In this document: positions 10,901-25,900 of the stretch, one piece after another
How the letters are laid out: the number at the start of each line of letters is the position of its first letter
Numbering within the stretch: position 1 is the first letter of the stretch
Assembly (NCBI GenBank): GCA_025642065.1
Contig: JAODUP010000516.1
Location: forward strand, 184,501-248,500
Length of the DNA: 64,000 bases
Reading direction: 5' to 3'
Source: Paralvinella palmiformis
Lineage: Eukaryota; Annelida; Polychaeta; Terebellida; Alvinellidae
Notes under the pieces: model-generated
Told to the model about the DNA's origin: nothing
Database searches by the model: none
The model's input: the letters and a program-made list of their open reading frames with translations, nothing else
Position numbers and translations under genes: made by a program

Positions 10901-13900
10901 AATTGCATTTTTCAGACTTAGGCAGCCATATTATAGATCTATCACAGCAAAAGTATGTTGTCATTTCTGATATTATGGTATGGTAATATTGTATATGGAA
11001 TTTCCATCACAGCCAGCAAACATCACTAAACTATGAAATAAAAATGGTGGCATCCAGTAATGGCATCCCCAACATTATATTAAAATCGTTTTCCTCCATG
11101 AACAGGTAGCCACAAATCTAACACAACATGGGTACTAACCAAATAATGAAATGTGTGGCTTGTCATTGTCATTCTTGCTACGGCTCTCATTCGCAGCACG
11201 ATTCTCTTTGTCCTCATCATATTTAGATGTCCCTATATCACAACTACTGTACTCTTCCCACGAACACTGGCTAGTAACGCCACTAAGATTAGAACCTTCT
11301 CGCTCAATGCCTTCATCTACTTGGTCCTGTCAATAAATATCATCACATGTATAATTCACTGTGAATAATTCAAAGAGAGCTAATATACAAAAAGAAGGAA
11401 AACAAACCCAATCTTTCAATAAATATGATATCTGGATATAATTCTTACGAATCAAAGACTGGGTGAAGTAAGTGGTTGAATATATAAATAACTGACCATC
11501 ACTGGTCCAGGTTGATTTGATGATGATGATGATTGATGTTGTATGGCCACTTTTGTGCCTATGTTAAGCTAAATGGGCTGAGTGACCTCCAAATTTAATG
11601 AAGTGAAATCAAAGATGAAACACCATTTAGGTATGCCCATGCCAATATTCGAACACAGGTGGTGGGCCAGGTTGATTTAATGAGATTAAATTTTGATAAC
11701 TTCTTGAGGTCAAAGTTACAGCCTGAGCTACACTTGCACTCTTTACACCAATTTGATATGCAATACACAATTAATTATTTAGTCATTTGTTCAACCAAAA
11801 AAATCAAACCTATATACTAGAATATTATTATTCAAATTTACAACAGTTGCAAAAAATCATATTAAGAGACTACAATATGAAATTAATTTTAAAGTTTCAA
11901 TGTGACGGCACCATTTTCGTTACATTTTAGAGTGACCCTCTCAGTGTGGGTTACAATATATTAATACTAACCATTTTTGTGGTTTATGTTAGGACACTGA
12001 CCTGTAAATGAGGATCTATTTCAAATATGGTCTCTCCGCGTCTCATGTCTGTTATCAGCCATGAATCACCAGCACTAAATAACACAGAGAAATAACATTT
12101 AAAGAGAAATAATATTTAAAGATAACCCTGAGTAATTAGTAATTACAAGTAGTAATTACTGACATGAAATTTATAAGTCTACGATAAGACCCACAATTAT
12201 TGTCCAATTTATAATAGAGGCACAACCAAAGCCTCAAACTTGTACACTGTACATCCGATGATTTAAAATACTTTTTGCTTATTTGGAGTATTTACTGGTG
12301 AGAAGAGCAGAATGCAAATAGTGAGAAAGTCTTAGTATTTCATGCCTGCTCAATGTAGTCATTAATTCCATCATGGCAGTATGAAACCAGTTGCAAATTT
12401 TGCTTGTTTGCTCCTTAAATTGGTGAACAGGTAGAATGAACAACAGAAGAAAACCATGTTCATAAAAATCACTGTGCCATTGAAACCTGTGAGAAAATAC
12501 TGGTATGATATTTATTTGTGACAGATATATCACTGCAAATCATGATGTACCAATATTGATATATTTATGCATACTTGTTTTCTTGAAGAAAGTGGTACAC
12601 CATTTTCAGATGTTATAACTTTGCTAAAATACAATATGGCTCAACTAAAGACCAGTGTAGTATAGTATAAAACAGATATAAGGCAGAATGTTTGCTTGCC
12701 TCCTCATTATCTGGATCAAAGATATATAAAATATTTCTTAATATATTCTGATGTAAATTAAATGAAAATCTGCGCATAGTATAGGCCATAAACCCAAAAA
12801 ACATTATTTACTAGAGCTCAGCGCATCACAACAGATTATCCAATCTGTCAAGTACTTAAGTAAGTGGGAGTCGTGAACATTTATTTGACCAGCATTGCAC
12901 ATCAGAAAAACACATCTCACTGTGAATGCTTTTATCTGTTCATGTGGCCACTGACAGCCCAATGATAAAATATTCTGATTGTTTGTATTTGAATAACTTT
13001 ACTCAGTTACAATTAACTTTATCCATTTTGTATTAATTTCACACAGAGAAAACAAATCCACACGAAAGCCGTCATGTTTTTATCATTGCTATATCAAATT
13101 TTGAACCCCAAACTGAATGCACAGCACGATGATAGATCTAAAGCAAGACAGATATAAAATAATAAAAAATTGTAAGAAGGAAATTGTACAGCAAGATAAA
13201 TTGCGAGCTAGAGTGTACTGTGATAATAGTGTACCAGAATATGCTCTTCACGGAATAGATAACAGGAATAAATATCAATTTAATGAAAAATATATTTGTA
13301 GCCAATGAAGACATTTGAAGCTGATGAATATATAAGAAAAAGTATTTAGTTATTCAATACAATTTGTCATTCTAATTGGATTAAAACTATTGTGTTAAGT
13401 CGTCAACATGAAAATATGACAATATATAGATTAATTTTCCAAAATAATGCAAGATTATTATTGTTCTCATGATTCAAAATGGATAATGGAAAAAAATCAC
13501 ACTGTTGGTAATCCTCTTCCATCACTGATACATATAAACCCGTCTTGTGAGGACTACATGTAAGATATATTAGAGCCAGATTGTATATGCTATTTGAGAA
13601 AAGTCAAAATATTAAAATCCATCACATACAATTATCTTGTACATCAGCTGGTCTACCATCAGCATAATGGTACTAAATACCAATATCCCCATCAATATAT
13701 ATGTCATGTTATACCACAAAAGAGTTATTTATATACAAATCTCTGAATTACTGACAAATCAAGACAAGTTACTGACACATTAATTGTCTTCATCAGATCT
13801 AGAACTCCTATGCCATTCCAGTGTTGAGCTGCACGAAGCTCTTCTGCACAAACCCCAACAACCTGGAATAAATATGAAAGTCCTTCAACCACTAGACACA

Positions 13901-16900
13901 TCATGTGTTAGCAGTCTATACACATTTAACTATCTTACACAAGTACAACAATTACTAAATATAAATACTATAGAGCAGATATGGGACCAATTCAATTCCA
14001 GAATTGATGGTCAATTACGATTCCAAAATTGATTTAACCCAAAAAAAAAAAAAATGGAACTGAAATTGATAAATTTTGAATTGAAGTTTCCTACAAAAAA
14101 ATTAAATCCACAAATTAATTTATCATTTAATTTTTTAATTCAAAAATATTTCTTCCATGACAATCCTACTTGGAATATAAATTACTTAGAGTAGGTATTC
14201 CAAGTAGATACTCGGAGTAGGTAAAAAGTAGTAGGTAAAAAATAGTCATTAAAAAAAGGAATTGGAATTGAAAAATTTGGAATTGATACTAAATTGGAAT
14301 TGATAATTTGATGTGGAATTGGAATCGAGTGGAATTGATCAAATGGAATTGACCCCATGTCTGGTATAGTGAACAGAGTAGGAAGTTGTCATTTTTATAT
14401 AAGATCCGAATAGTATTATTTTTTTTAATGTTCTACTGAAGCATGACAATATTTGTCCAGTAGAACATTTAAATAGGTATGAATTACCTTTTAACCTAAA
14501 CATATTTTATTGAAGTGTGTGTAAAGCTCAGTTAGTTATATTACTATATTTGATTCTGTCTCCTAACATTGACTCAAGTAGAAGTTTTGTTATATTCCTT
14601 CATTTTACACTTTCTACATATATCACGCCTTATTAGTACTGTAAAACAGTTTTTGACCATACACTGAGTATTTCTGATGGTCCATTGAGGTCAGAGTTTA
14701 CCACAAGATACCATTTCAATTAATCACAAGCACCAATATAATTTGTAACAGACGGACATAACACTGGAGAAAATTTGACAAACCTGTACAAAGATCAGTG
14801 AACCAAATTGTGTATTGAGGGGATTCAGCTGTGGATCTTCAGTCATCAACATGTGCTGTATACGAGATTCGCTGCCATCGAGTGGACTGTGCCAGGGTAT
14901 ATGATCACCAACACACAATGTATTCTCTGGAACAAATGCCACATATGATATAGTTAAACCTACACCTATAGATATAGAATTGCCCATCAAACAAGTATAC
15001 CATATCTACATTTAGCAGTCATAATGAAATATTTAATGTTTTACTGCCACTTTTGTCCACATATTAGGCTAAATGGAGTGAGTAACCTCCAAAGATAATG
15101 GGGAGAGAAGAGAAAGATAAAACACCGTTTGGACATGTCCATGGCAGGATATGAACTCGGTTTGTACAGATCTATGGACAACCACGATACCGGTTAGAAC
15201 ATGGAGGCACCCCAGTCAGTCAGAATGAAAAATTCAACATTCTGCTGTTTAGTGAGAATTGGTTCAATCGAGGTCAGATTACATTAATATTATAATAACC
15301 TTAGCAAATATGAAAATTACAAACTTTGGCATTAGTTTTATTGTGAGCACAGACAGGTATTCCATTTCTGAAAAAAGACATCCACGCATAAACTTGGTAG
15401 AAGATATGCACTGGTGGACGAAAACCCATTTTTTTCAATGGAAGATTTAATAGCTGCTCAAAACATTAGTTAACATAACATGTTTCTTAGGCTGTAAAAT
15501 ATTTAAACTGATAGCGTACTAGATAACTAACTACAACTAGACGTGTGCTATAGTTGTCTCTATCCATACTCAAATGATCTAAATATAACTAATTCAATAC
15601 TGATATCCATGCCAAAGAATCTATAACTAAGAACCAAACAGATTAATGGCTGCAGTGTATAAAGTATCTAGTGCCATCTTTCACTATAAAAGTACCGTGT
15701 CAATTCAATTTAGAATTTGTTAAATTCAGTCACACTGATAATGATATTACTCATCGCTACTAAAGAGTCAACAAATGGGCCCACTTGTAATACTCTAACA
15801 TTGGTTCCCACAGCCATGGAAATATTATTTTCCATGACATTTCCGGGACAAATTATACAAGATTTAAAGGTAATAAATCAAGATATGCGTGAAAAAGGCA
15901 TATATTTAATCAATGTATGATCAATTATTGACATTTTTAGGGGTACAGCCTCCTCCTCACCCCTTCTAGCTGTTGATCCACCCACTTTTATTGAAATTTT
16001 AACTAACACAGGATATTAAGACTATGTACTGGTACTCTTTTTCTTCTACGATTGTTTTCTTCTAGTTCTACAGGCAAAACATTTATTTGCGGACCTTTTT
16101 GTTCTAAGTGGATTTCTTAACAGGCAATTTTTTTTTCAGGACATTTCCTGATTTTGTAAAATTCCAGGACATTTCCTGGACCTGGAAAATGAATGTTATT
16201 TTCCAGGTTTTCCAGGATGCATGTGAACCCTGTCTAAAATCAGATCTACCTGTAATTCTCACCCTTTGGAGGAACTGTAAACTGCACAACACTTTTCACT
16301 GTTAGCAAAAGTGGTTCCAGTTTACTAAAGTATTTCAAGAAACTCATAGCTGCCACAGCCAAAAAAGGGCTGTATGTATATAACTATAACAGCAATTATA
16401 TTTCATGATGGACAAGAACATCACAGAAAATGAGATATTTGTTGATGAGATACCTGAACCTGTGTATATCTTATTTATATAAACAAACTATGTACATGTG
16501 TATGAGCATTCATTTTCAATTTGAAGACCACTGTAACCTAACTATAAATGTTACCACAAAATAAACCATTCTTTTTTGGTAATAAAACAATCTTGTTTAT
16601 ATCAAAATAACTTTTACAAATGTACAAAAATAATTAAACCCTGTAAGCTACCTTAGATTAAATTAGTAAACAAAACCCGTACAAGACATTCATACCAAGA
16701 CATTCAGTCATGAAATAATTCAAACACGTTACCTGACTGGAAGACATAACGTGCCAAAGCCTGCATCAGGGCAGCTGGCCAAGTAGGTGGCGCTGTCTCT
16801 CCATCTTCTCGCTTGAGACGAAATGTCAATTCGAAGCCAAATCCACTTGGTCCCTCATGGCCAGTGAACCTACAATAGTATGCACTCCATGTACACAGCA

Positions 16901-19900
16901 TGATCTGATCAACAAACTTGTTTTTTTCCACCATAACAGTTCAGTTTATTTCTTTTTACTATTAGACGAGACTGGTAAAACAAGATTGACTAACTATGTG
17001 CGCACACGCACACACACACACATACACACCAGGAGGGATATATTAAACAAAACACGTATTGCCATAACATACTCATGTACTCGTCCATCACCATGTAGAT
17101 CCGAGAGGCCAAAAGTCACATAGTGCCAGTGTGGTGGTATGTTGGCGTCTGGATTGCCTGGATTGGCATACATGCTGATATAATCCAAAGGATCTGGACC
17201 ACCAAGCCTACAAGTAAAAAAGGCACAATATTGTCTAATACCAATACAGCAACCATATTGTGTCCAAAGATAAGCTCCCAGTTTGTTTCTAAACAGCCAT
17301 AACATTTACTGATTATAGCAATATACATAACTATCACTTTACATTATTTGTTTATCACCAACGTACAATAGTGAACTATAATAATCAGCCTAAGCTGGAT
17401 ATCATAGCATAACTTTGACCCTCAAGTTATGCTATAATATCTAGCTTAGGCTGATTATTATAGTTCTAGGACACTGAATGGTCTAAATTGTGCCGATGTG
17501 TCGTTAAACAACATTCATCCATCCATTCATCCACCTGTGGCTAATAAAGATTTGACTGTATAGATATTAATATTAGTATACAACTTAGAATTAGAAGTGG
17601 ACACAAATACGATTGTTCACCGCAACAGATGTCTTAAGCTGCTTCCAGATTATTGTTTGGTAAGGATGGATCAAGCCTGTCAGGCATGTGGGCGATGATG
17701 ATTGATGATTTACGACCATTTTCGTGCACTTGGTAGGCTAAATGGGCTGAGCGACCTCCAAAGGTAATGAAGCGAAGTCAAAGATGAAACACCTTTCAGA
17801 TATGCCCACGCCGAGATTCGAACTCAGCTGGTAGTGAGTGATATGTGGTCCAACACGCTACCAACAAGACCACGGAGGTGCCTCAGGCATGTGGGCCATG
17901 GTGGGATATATCTGTCAGACTTGTGGGCCTTGGCGGGATAAGCAAATCAGCCCTGTGAGCCATAGTAGGATAAGTCTGTCAGTCCTGTGGGCTACGGTGT
18001 GATCAGTTTATTTAATAGCACTGATGGGCATGTTGAAATTTCCCAGTGAGTCATGGTTGGATAAGCAAGTCAGCCTGTGGGACATGATAAAGCAAGCGTG
18101 TCCTTCCTGTGGGCCATGATAGGGTATGTCTGTCAATGCAATAAACCATTGTGAGTCAGGGATAATATATTAGTATAAATGCAAGGAATTATATTTTAAT
18201 CTCTACTCAATATGGCTAAGAATGAAACTATTGTTACATGAGAGTAATTGGGGTTAGACACCTATGATTAGTTACTGCAAACTGTAATTGTGTATAAACC
18301 CCATGCAGATGACACCTTTTAATATAAGTTATGACTTCTTAAAATTTATGTTTTAATACATCCACTAACATAAAAAGGCCTCGGACAAATTTAATGTGTC
18401 ACACCAGTCTCATCAAGTAGGTGATGTAAGTGCACAAAAATGGGTCGATTGATAAAGCTTGTGACATCACAGAAGCCAAACATAACCATGTAGCAAGTGT
18501 TTTATTACGGAATTGGTTTTGTTTACGATGTGCACTAATATATAATATCTTGTTTTGTGTGTTGTGACTGGTATAATTTTAGTTTGGCGATGTACTGTAT
18601 ATGGATAAAGGAATATTAGATTGGAAAGTAAGGTTTACATTCATGAATTTCCCCAACATCTTTCCAAAAAAACTGAGGGCGGCTTGGACGTGTTTTCTCC
18701 AATGAAAACAAGACAAATAACATAACACCAGCACAGCATACATACGTAGTGAACATTTTGTTGAAGAAAGATGCTGTCCCTACTGTCTATCCATCAAATG
18801 TCAACATGACCAGCCCAACTCCTATAATATCAGATGATGATTGATGTTTTACGGCCACTTTTGTGCACATGGTAGGCTAAATGGGCCGAGCGACCTCCAA
18901 AGGTAATGAAGCGACGTCAAAGATGAAACAACATTAGTGCCACAGTATCTGTCTGCTCCAATGAGATCAGTTGTTCAGGTTTATCCAGAGATACAAACTG
19001 ATCCAAATATCAGGGCCACACATTGATGTAATGATCAAAAATAAGTCCAGTTGTGACGTCATGACTGCTGATCAAATCTGCAAGATGGCAGCAGCACATA
19101 CTCAGGCACTGAGGAATGACTAAATACTGGCATTATTACACTGGGACTTTTTGGAGGAGTCATAACAATGTGTGAACTATATGAATTTATACAATAAAAA
19201 ATAAATTATCCAAAGCCTCTAATTACCAATAGAATAAAATCTCTTAAATCTACCGGTAAGAAAATAAACCACCCTTCATTAACCAAACTCAATTGATAGC
19301 ATATTTCTTTTTCTCTTCACTGATATTTCACTGAACATCTACATTCTCAGCTTTCAACTCCTCAGTCTGAACCCACACTTTGAAAAACACACAACCATAT
19401 TGCATCCAGAAAAATATCTTGCAGAACCGACAGAGTTCATCTAACAACCATGAAAACAATACACCTGACTGTACATGAATACATTGGTGAATGGAATGTT
19501 TTAACTGGAGCCTTTCAGACTAGGTCTTCTGGAACTAGGGCCCTTCAGCCTTCAACTTATTAAACTGGATAACACAATAAATATCACTGTTATGCTAATG
19601 ATGCTCAAGTTTACACAAATTCAAAACCATGTGATAAATGAGTTGATATTTCATCTTCAACTAAAGCTTGTATTGCAGACATAAGTATTTGAGTGAACAT
19701 TCTGAAATTGAATAAGGCTAATATGAAAATCACTGTTTTCTCATCCAAGCAACATCTGGAGAAAACTGACAATCTCCGCATTACTTAAGGTAGGATACCG
19801 TTATACAAAATCTTCCATGTCTGTGAGAAATATAGGGTTTATAATATATTGGATAATATTCTAGGAATGGAGTAGCAGGTGAATTCTATATATATGTATT

Positions 19901-22900
19901 TCTGTAAGTCCTGTTATTATCAAACAAGAAACTTAAGCACATACATAAAATGATGAGACATGCAAGACTCCGACTCCCAAGCCCGTATAATTTCTTGACT
20001 GCACTTTGGCAATGCACTCTTATATAATTCCCCCCCCCCCTCTGAGTCCGACAAACTGCCTACAGTGAATGCAGACCTGTGCTGCACAGCTGGTGAAACA
20101 CACCTGCAAAAGGTAACATAAAATGTCAGTTTTGTTCCAGTTGCACTGGTTTCCTGTATGTTTCAGATCACTGTACAACAAATACTAAGTGGAACACCAC
20201 CAGTGTATCTAAGTGATCTGGTCAAAAAGTATATATCAGCGAAACTGCTGCAACCCGAGTCTTGTTCACTTTTGACGATGACAAAAAGCCGCACAGCAAT
20301 GTATGGAGAGAAATCTTTCCGAGAATCAGTTCCCAGACACATTAAACTTGCAGCAAGTAAACAATATCTTTTCTGTTCTTAAAACGGACTTATTTAAATT
20401 AGCCTACCGAGTATTTATGATAAATAAACTACGGTTTCTGTGTATAAAAAGGGGCTTGTGTTAACTGCTAGTATATGAACTTAGAACATGTTTTAATTAT
20501 ATTTTAAATCTAAAGCACCTTAGAGCAATTCAAGTTGAATAGGGCCCTAGATAAATTATTATTATAATATTTATATCTTCATGGAGAACAGGGCTGAACA
20601 AAAATTTTCAATTTAGCATATAAAATACACAATATGTCACATATTATGATGTCTACCTCTAAGGTACCACGATACGACAACTGAGAACTTAGCTAATATT
20701 CTAAGATCACATAGGTAGCCTCCAAACAAATTGCAACGTTTTCATTGTCACTTGTGGCAGGTTTTCTAGCTACCTACAGTTCTCAGGCATGACTCCATTT
20801 AATATCTTGGTCTATGGTTGTTGTAGCACTCGAACATTTACAACCAAAAAAACTCACGAAACACGTATTTATTATATATGACGACTTGTGTACGTCATTG
20901 CAACAATATATTATAACACAAGAAAACGGAACTCTCCCCCCTCCCAACTTGTATTTCATCAAGTTGATGAAATATCTACAGGCTCATACTTGTAAAAGAT
21001 AAACATCAGATCTATACAAACATAATATGGAAATCTGTAGCTCCAATGTCAAATGGCTAGAAGATGACATAGCTATCGTTAGCTTTATCTGGAACCACTG
21101 ACAGAATGATTAATTAACTTAGCGTAAAAATAATAAAAACAAATTATTTATACTGAAACTGCTATTTCAATATTTTTAAACATAAACTAGCCCAAGTCCC
21201 CCAAAAAATCATGTGGAAATGGTCGGTTAGCACCATATTATCACATAAGACTTTCCATTGTTTTCAACTGTTCTCTCCTAGTTCGTAAGATGAACAAAAT
21301 TGTATCGCCAAATATGATAGGAATTTCCTGTAACTTTAGAACCACCAAAATAAAATCAAACATCTGCATCTAACAACACATGTACACATAAGTCTGATAG
21401 ACCTGTAAAATATCCTACAACAGAACACTACACGTGTTTTGTACATCGAGTATATTTTAACAAAACTATCTCAGAAGCTGAACTATGAACAAGTCAGACT
21501 ATAACATACAAAGCTTAAAACTTGTTTATTACAAAACCTATAAGTATAAAACACATTCTATGCCATAACAGATATTTCAAGTCTGATGCTGGCAAAAGTC
21601 TTCCACAGAACACTGCTGCTATCACATAATCAGACTGGCACAATCTCACCATCAGGCAATCTATTTCTATATTTCAATATGCTGACAAAGCTACCAAAAA
21701 GAGCCTAGCCAAGAATTAATACTTAGGGTGTGCAAAAAAATATCCAGGGTGGGCTAGTGTTGAATTTTTGCATTTATAAACATACTATTAAAAGCATAGA
21801 GAGCCCTGCTCACTTGCTTGAATACCTGGTCTCCATAAAGCACATTCCAGCTAATAAATTTAATTGCAGGTCATCAGCAACCAAGCAAGATCATGTACAG
21901 AAAGCAAATGAGATGGGACATTCATCAGTTAGAATCAGCAGTTAGCACATAAGGTGTCAGGTCACACGTCAGTAAATTCTGAACAGATCATGAGGCATGA
22001 TTAGCCTATGCCAGAATACATCTAAACGGTCTGTTTTATTCGTACATGACATCAAAGAGATATCAGAGAATGTGATCAAGCAGAAAAGCGGCTGGTCAAG
22101 CCACTACTTGTCAGGCAATAAAACATTATTTAATAGCTAGAGAGTAGAGTTCAACTGACAGAAAGTGTCTGATTGTTTTAGCTGCTTCGAGCAAATAAAT
22201 CATTATTATTTAATATTTGTAATGACACTGTATTCCAAATATGTGCATGTAATACACGTAGTAAGCTTAATAATGAAAAGTTCGGGGATTGAGTCAAATC
22301 TGGTCATTTGGGATGCCATACTTTAGCCTAGAATTAGAAGCCTATCGTTAGATATCTGTCAGAATCCAACATCTAACCTTGACTGGAATCCACCTATATG
22401 TCATATGATAAATATAACTTCTCTCATGGTACCCAGATTGATATGAAAATATTCTTTGTATATGGTTCAATCACATTGCTGTTAGTGTGTTAGTGTTACT
22501 CATGGTCAATTAGCAATGTTGATTACATAACCAGTATATATGCAATGCAATATTAAATGATAATTACAATTTTATATATCACTAGTCACACTACATACTC
22601 ATAACAGGCTTTGGCTTATATTTTTTTACTGAAGTGTTCTCAGTTTCTATATTTTCATAAAATAAGTTCCCTTCAGCCTTAGACATGCTGATGGTGATGA
22701 TTTTACGGCCACTTTTGTGCACAAGGTAGGCTAAATGGGCCGCACAAGGTAGGCTAAATGGGCTGCAGACATGCTGATGGAAGAATACATCAAATCCATG
22801 TGAAAGCTTTCTTTCATATTTATTCCTGGAGACAAAACTAAGACAAACAGCAAGTCAGAAATAACAGAAACTATCACTATCAGGTTATTATAGTCACTTA

Positions 22901-25900
22901 TCTTAGTAATTGCATGTTTGAAACAATATATCTGGTACTGTCTGACAAAACTTATTAGTGCCGAGTGTTCAAAAATCTGCAGCATAAATGTATGCAAAAT
23001 TTCTCTGAGTTAACTGTGGGATTTAAGATAATCAGATCTTTTTTTCAACTTGTTTTGGATAGTTTATCACTTTATGTAATAGGTGTATCAGCATTTCTAT
23101 CTACTAAAATCTGTAGTGACTTAAACTTAAAGAGACCACCTCTCCACCTCTAGGGCTACATGATGTAGTTTTTAAATATTCCTATTGTCTATAATTAAAC
23201 TGTTCTTATGAACTGATGTTGGCTTTAAAGGGTGTTTTGGATACTTTATCCCGCCTCTGTGGTCTAACTGGTAGCATGTTGGATCACAGACCACCTGAGG
23301 TCGAATCTTGGGGTGGGCATAGCTGGAGGGTGTTTCATATTTGAATTAGCTTCATTACAGTTGGAGGTCGCATAGACCATTTAGCTTAGCATGTGTGCAA
23401 AAATGGCCATAAAACATCAATCATCATCACAAGAAAGATTTACTTCCATTCAATTTCTAAAACAATTGCCTAACAAGATTACTACTATACTAGTTCTACC
23501 ATCCTTAAAACTATCATAATACAGTAATATAAAACTTATAATATGACTAGAAATTTGCTAAACTAACCCCACACTTTTGCTCAAATATTCAATGATTATA
23601 AACTTCTAGACCTCAATTTTGACAGACCACATAAAGAATATAATGAACAAAACCACAGTTTATAACTCTATGTTAATGGAAAGACAAAGCTAAGCCATGT
23701 TAGCGGAATATAATAATCTTATGTCGCATGGTTGATTAAATGAAGCCATTAAAGTTCCATGAAAAATCTGAGAGACCAGTACTGTCGAGCCACCAGCATT
23801 AGTTGATGACACGACAGACTATGACAAATAACTTCCCCTACCACCTAACAGACAACCAATGCTTAAGAGATGACTACTGTGTCGTTATGCACTCCTGAAT
23901 AAACTGATCTATTAACTCCACCCCCTAACTAAACTGACGAGGACACCATCAAGTAATCAGTGTCAATTTCCTACATTAAATTACTTCTATCTAGATGTTC
24001 TCTCCAATTGGTGGATAACTAATTACATTAGCTACACCGACCAATCAGAAACAAATGAGTATTACATAATGTGTACAGTGGCATGGTGTAAATGAAAATT
24101 ATCTTAAATAAATAGTAATAAAGTCAACAATAATATTAACTAGTAACACCCAGGTTTAACTAGTAACACCCAGGTTTAACTAGTAACACCCAGGTCCAAC
24201 CTCCACCGTTGGAGAAAAACCAGTTTAACTCGAATTAAAGATCAAAACTGATACTTAGTCATCTAATTATGCTGAAGGTTTAAACCAGCAAAAAATATAG
24301 GTAACATTGTATAACATTGTTATTCTTCCAGCCATGACACACAACTATAAGTATAAAGAAAGGTTAACTGTAGGCCTAGATAAAATGGTCTGGTTCATGA
24401 TGTCAGTGAACAAGTAATATTTATTATTATTATTAATATTATAGTATACCTACTAAAAAATGTATTAAAGGACTTCTCCTTTGGTTGCCTCTTATGACAT
24501 GTAATTGTAAGTCTCTCTAGAATATTGCGAACATTTAGTTGGAAACTGTCTATGTAGACAATATATAAATAGTAATTCTATACCAAGTCCAAGAAAAGCT
24601 CCTTAAATATGTTGTGCGTCATGTTGTGTGTGTGGTTTTTTTTTGTGAAAGAAGATGGAAAAAGATAAATTAAAATGCCAAATTCATTGCATAATCATGA
24701 TACTGTAATTGTAAACAGAATGAAAATGTAAATTGTAAGTAGTAATCATCAACTATCACAAACTATAGTATATAATTATTAGTATAACAATATAGTTATA
24801 TACACTCGAATAATTTTATGATATATTAAACGCTTAATAAATTCAGCCACAGTTTGATATAGATACCAGGGTTGGGGTGATTACAGGACCAAGGTAATTG
24901 ATTACGATTACTTGAGAATACTATGATTATGACTACAATTATGATTACATTAATTCTTAATGTAATCGATTATGATTACAATTATATTGTAAAGTAATCA
25001 TAAATACAATCATGATTACAATGTATATAACACAAACATGTATGTGAATGTTCATCAATATTCACACAGTTAATTGTTTAATACTGATACATGTTGCTTA
25101 TGTATGAACCAGACACACTTTATTGTATGTTCCTGAAATAAAAATGTACAACAGATTTTGATGCCATTATACGATGTGGGGGACAGTAGCTTGTCAATGT
25201 GTAAATCAGTTCTATTGTTATCTTTTGCTTTACAAGCCAAACCATATATCTGGCATGATATGACATGGTTGGTAAATAATCAAACAAATTGTGTAATCAT
25301 GAAAGTAATAACTGATTAGATCTACGATTACATTATAATGTAACCTATTATGATTATATTACAATGTAATTGATTATGATTACATTTACAATGTAATCGA
25401 TTACATTGCATCTGGTAATGGAGATTACGATTACTGGAGATCATGTAACTGATTACAATTACCCCAACCCTGATAGATACGTAGCATGTTCCCTGTAGAT
25501 CAATTTAGTAAGACTGTAACTAAGTGTAGATCTAATAGTGTAAAATTTATGTAAAAAGTATAACAAACAAATATGGCAGTTGCCTGGGAACATTAATTTC
25601 GATAGACACAGATACAAATGTCAATTAAAAGGGCATCTAACCAATGAACGCTTTAATCTAAACTGATGTCAACTCGAACATACAAACATTAGATTCTAGA
25701 CTATATTGAAATAATATTTTTATTATCTATGCAAACTTTTACTTCATCATTCATGTTCATGAGTTTATCTAGTCAGTACTTACCAGTACTTGAGCACTGC
25801 GGTAACCTGTAAGGGATTAGGCTGGTCTGGATATAGCCTGCGACATGCATTGTATATAGCTTGTATTCCTACTGGAGTGTGTGGTATAGGGTAATGGGCA

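Noticed and set aside
13784..14032. 82-codon plus-strand frame
   Set aside because: It begins antisense to SUFU exon 5 and runs into the TIR element at 13976.
16994..17305. 103-codon minus-strand frame
   Set aside because: It contains the real SUFU exon 2 (17073-17207) but reads through both splice sites. Only the exon part is coding.
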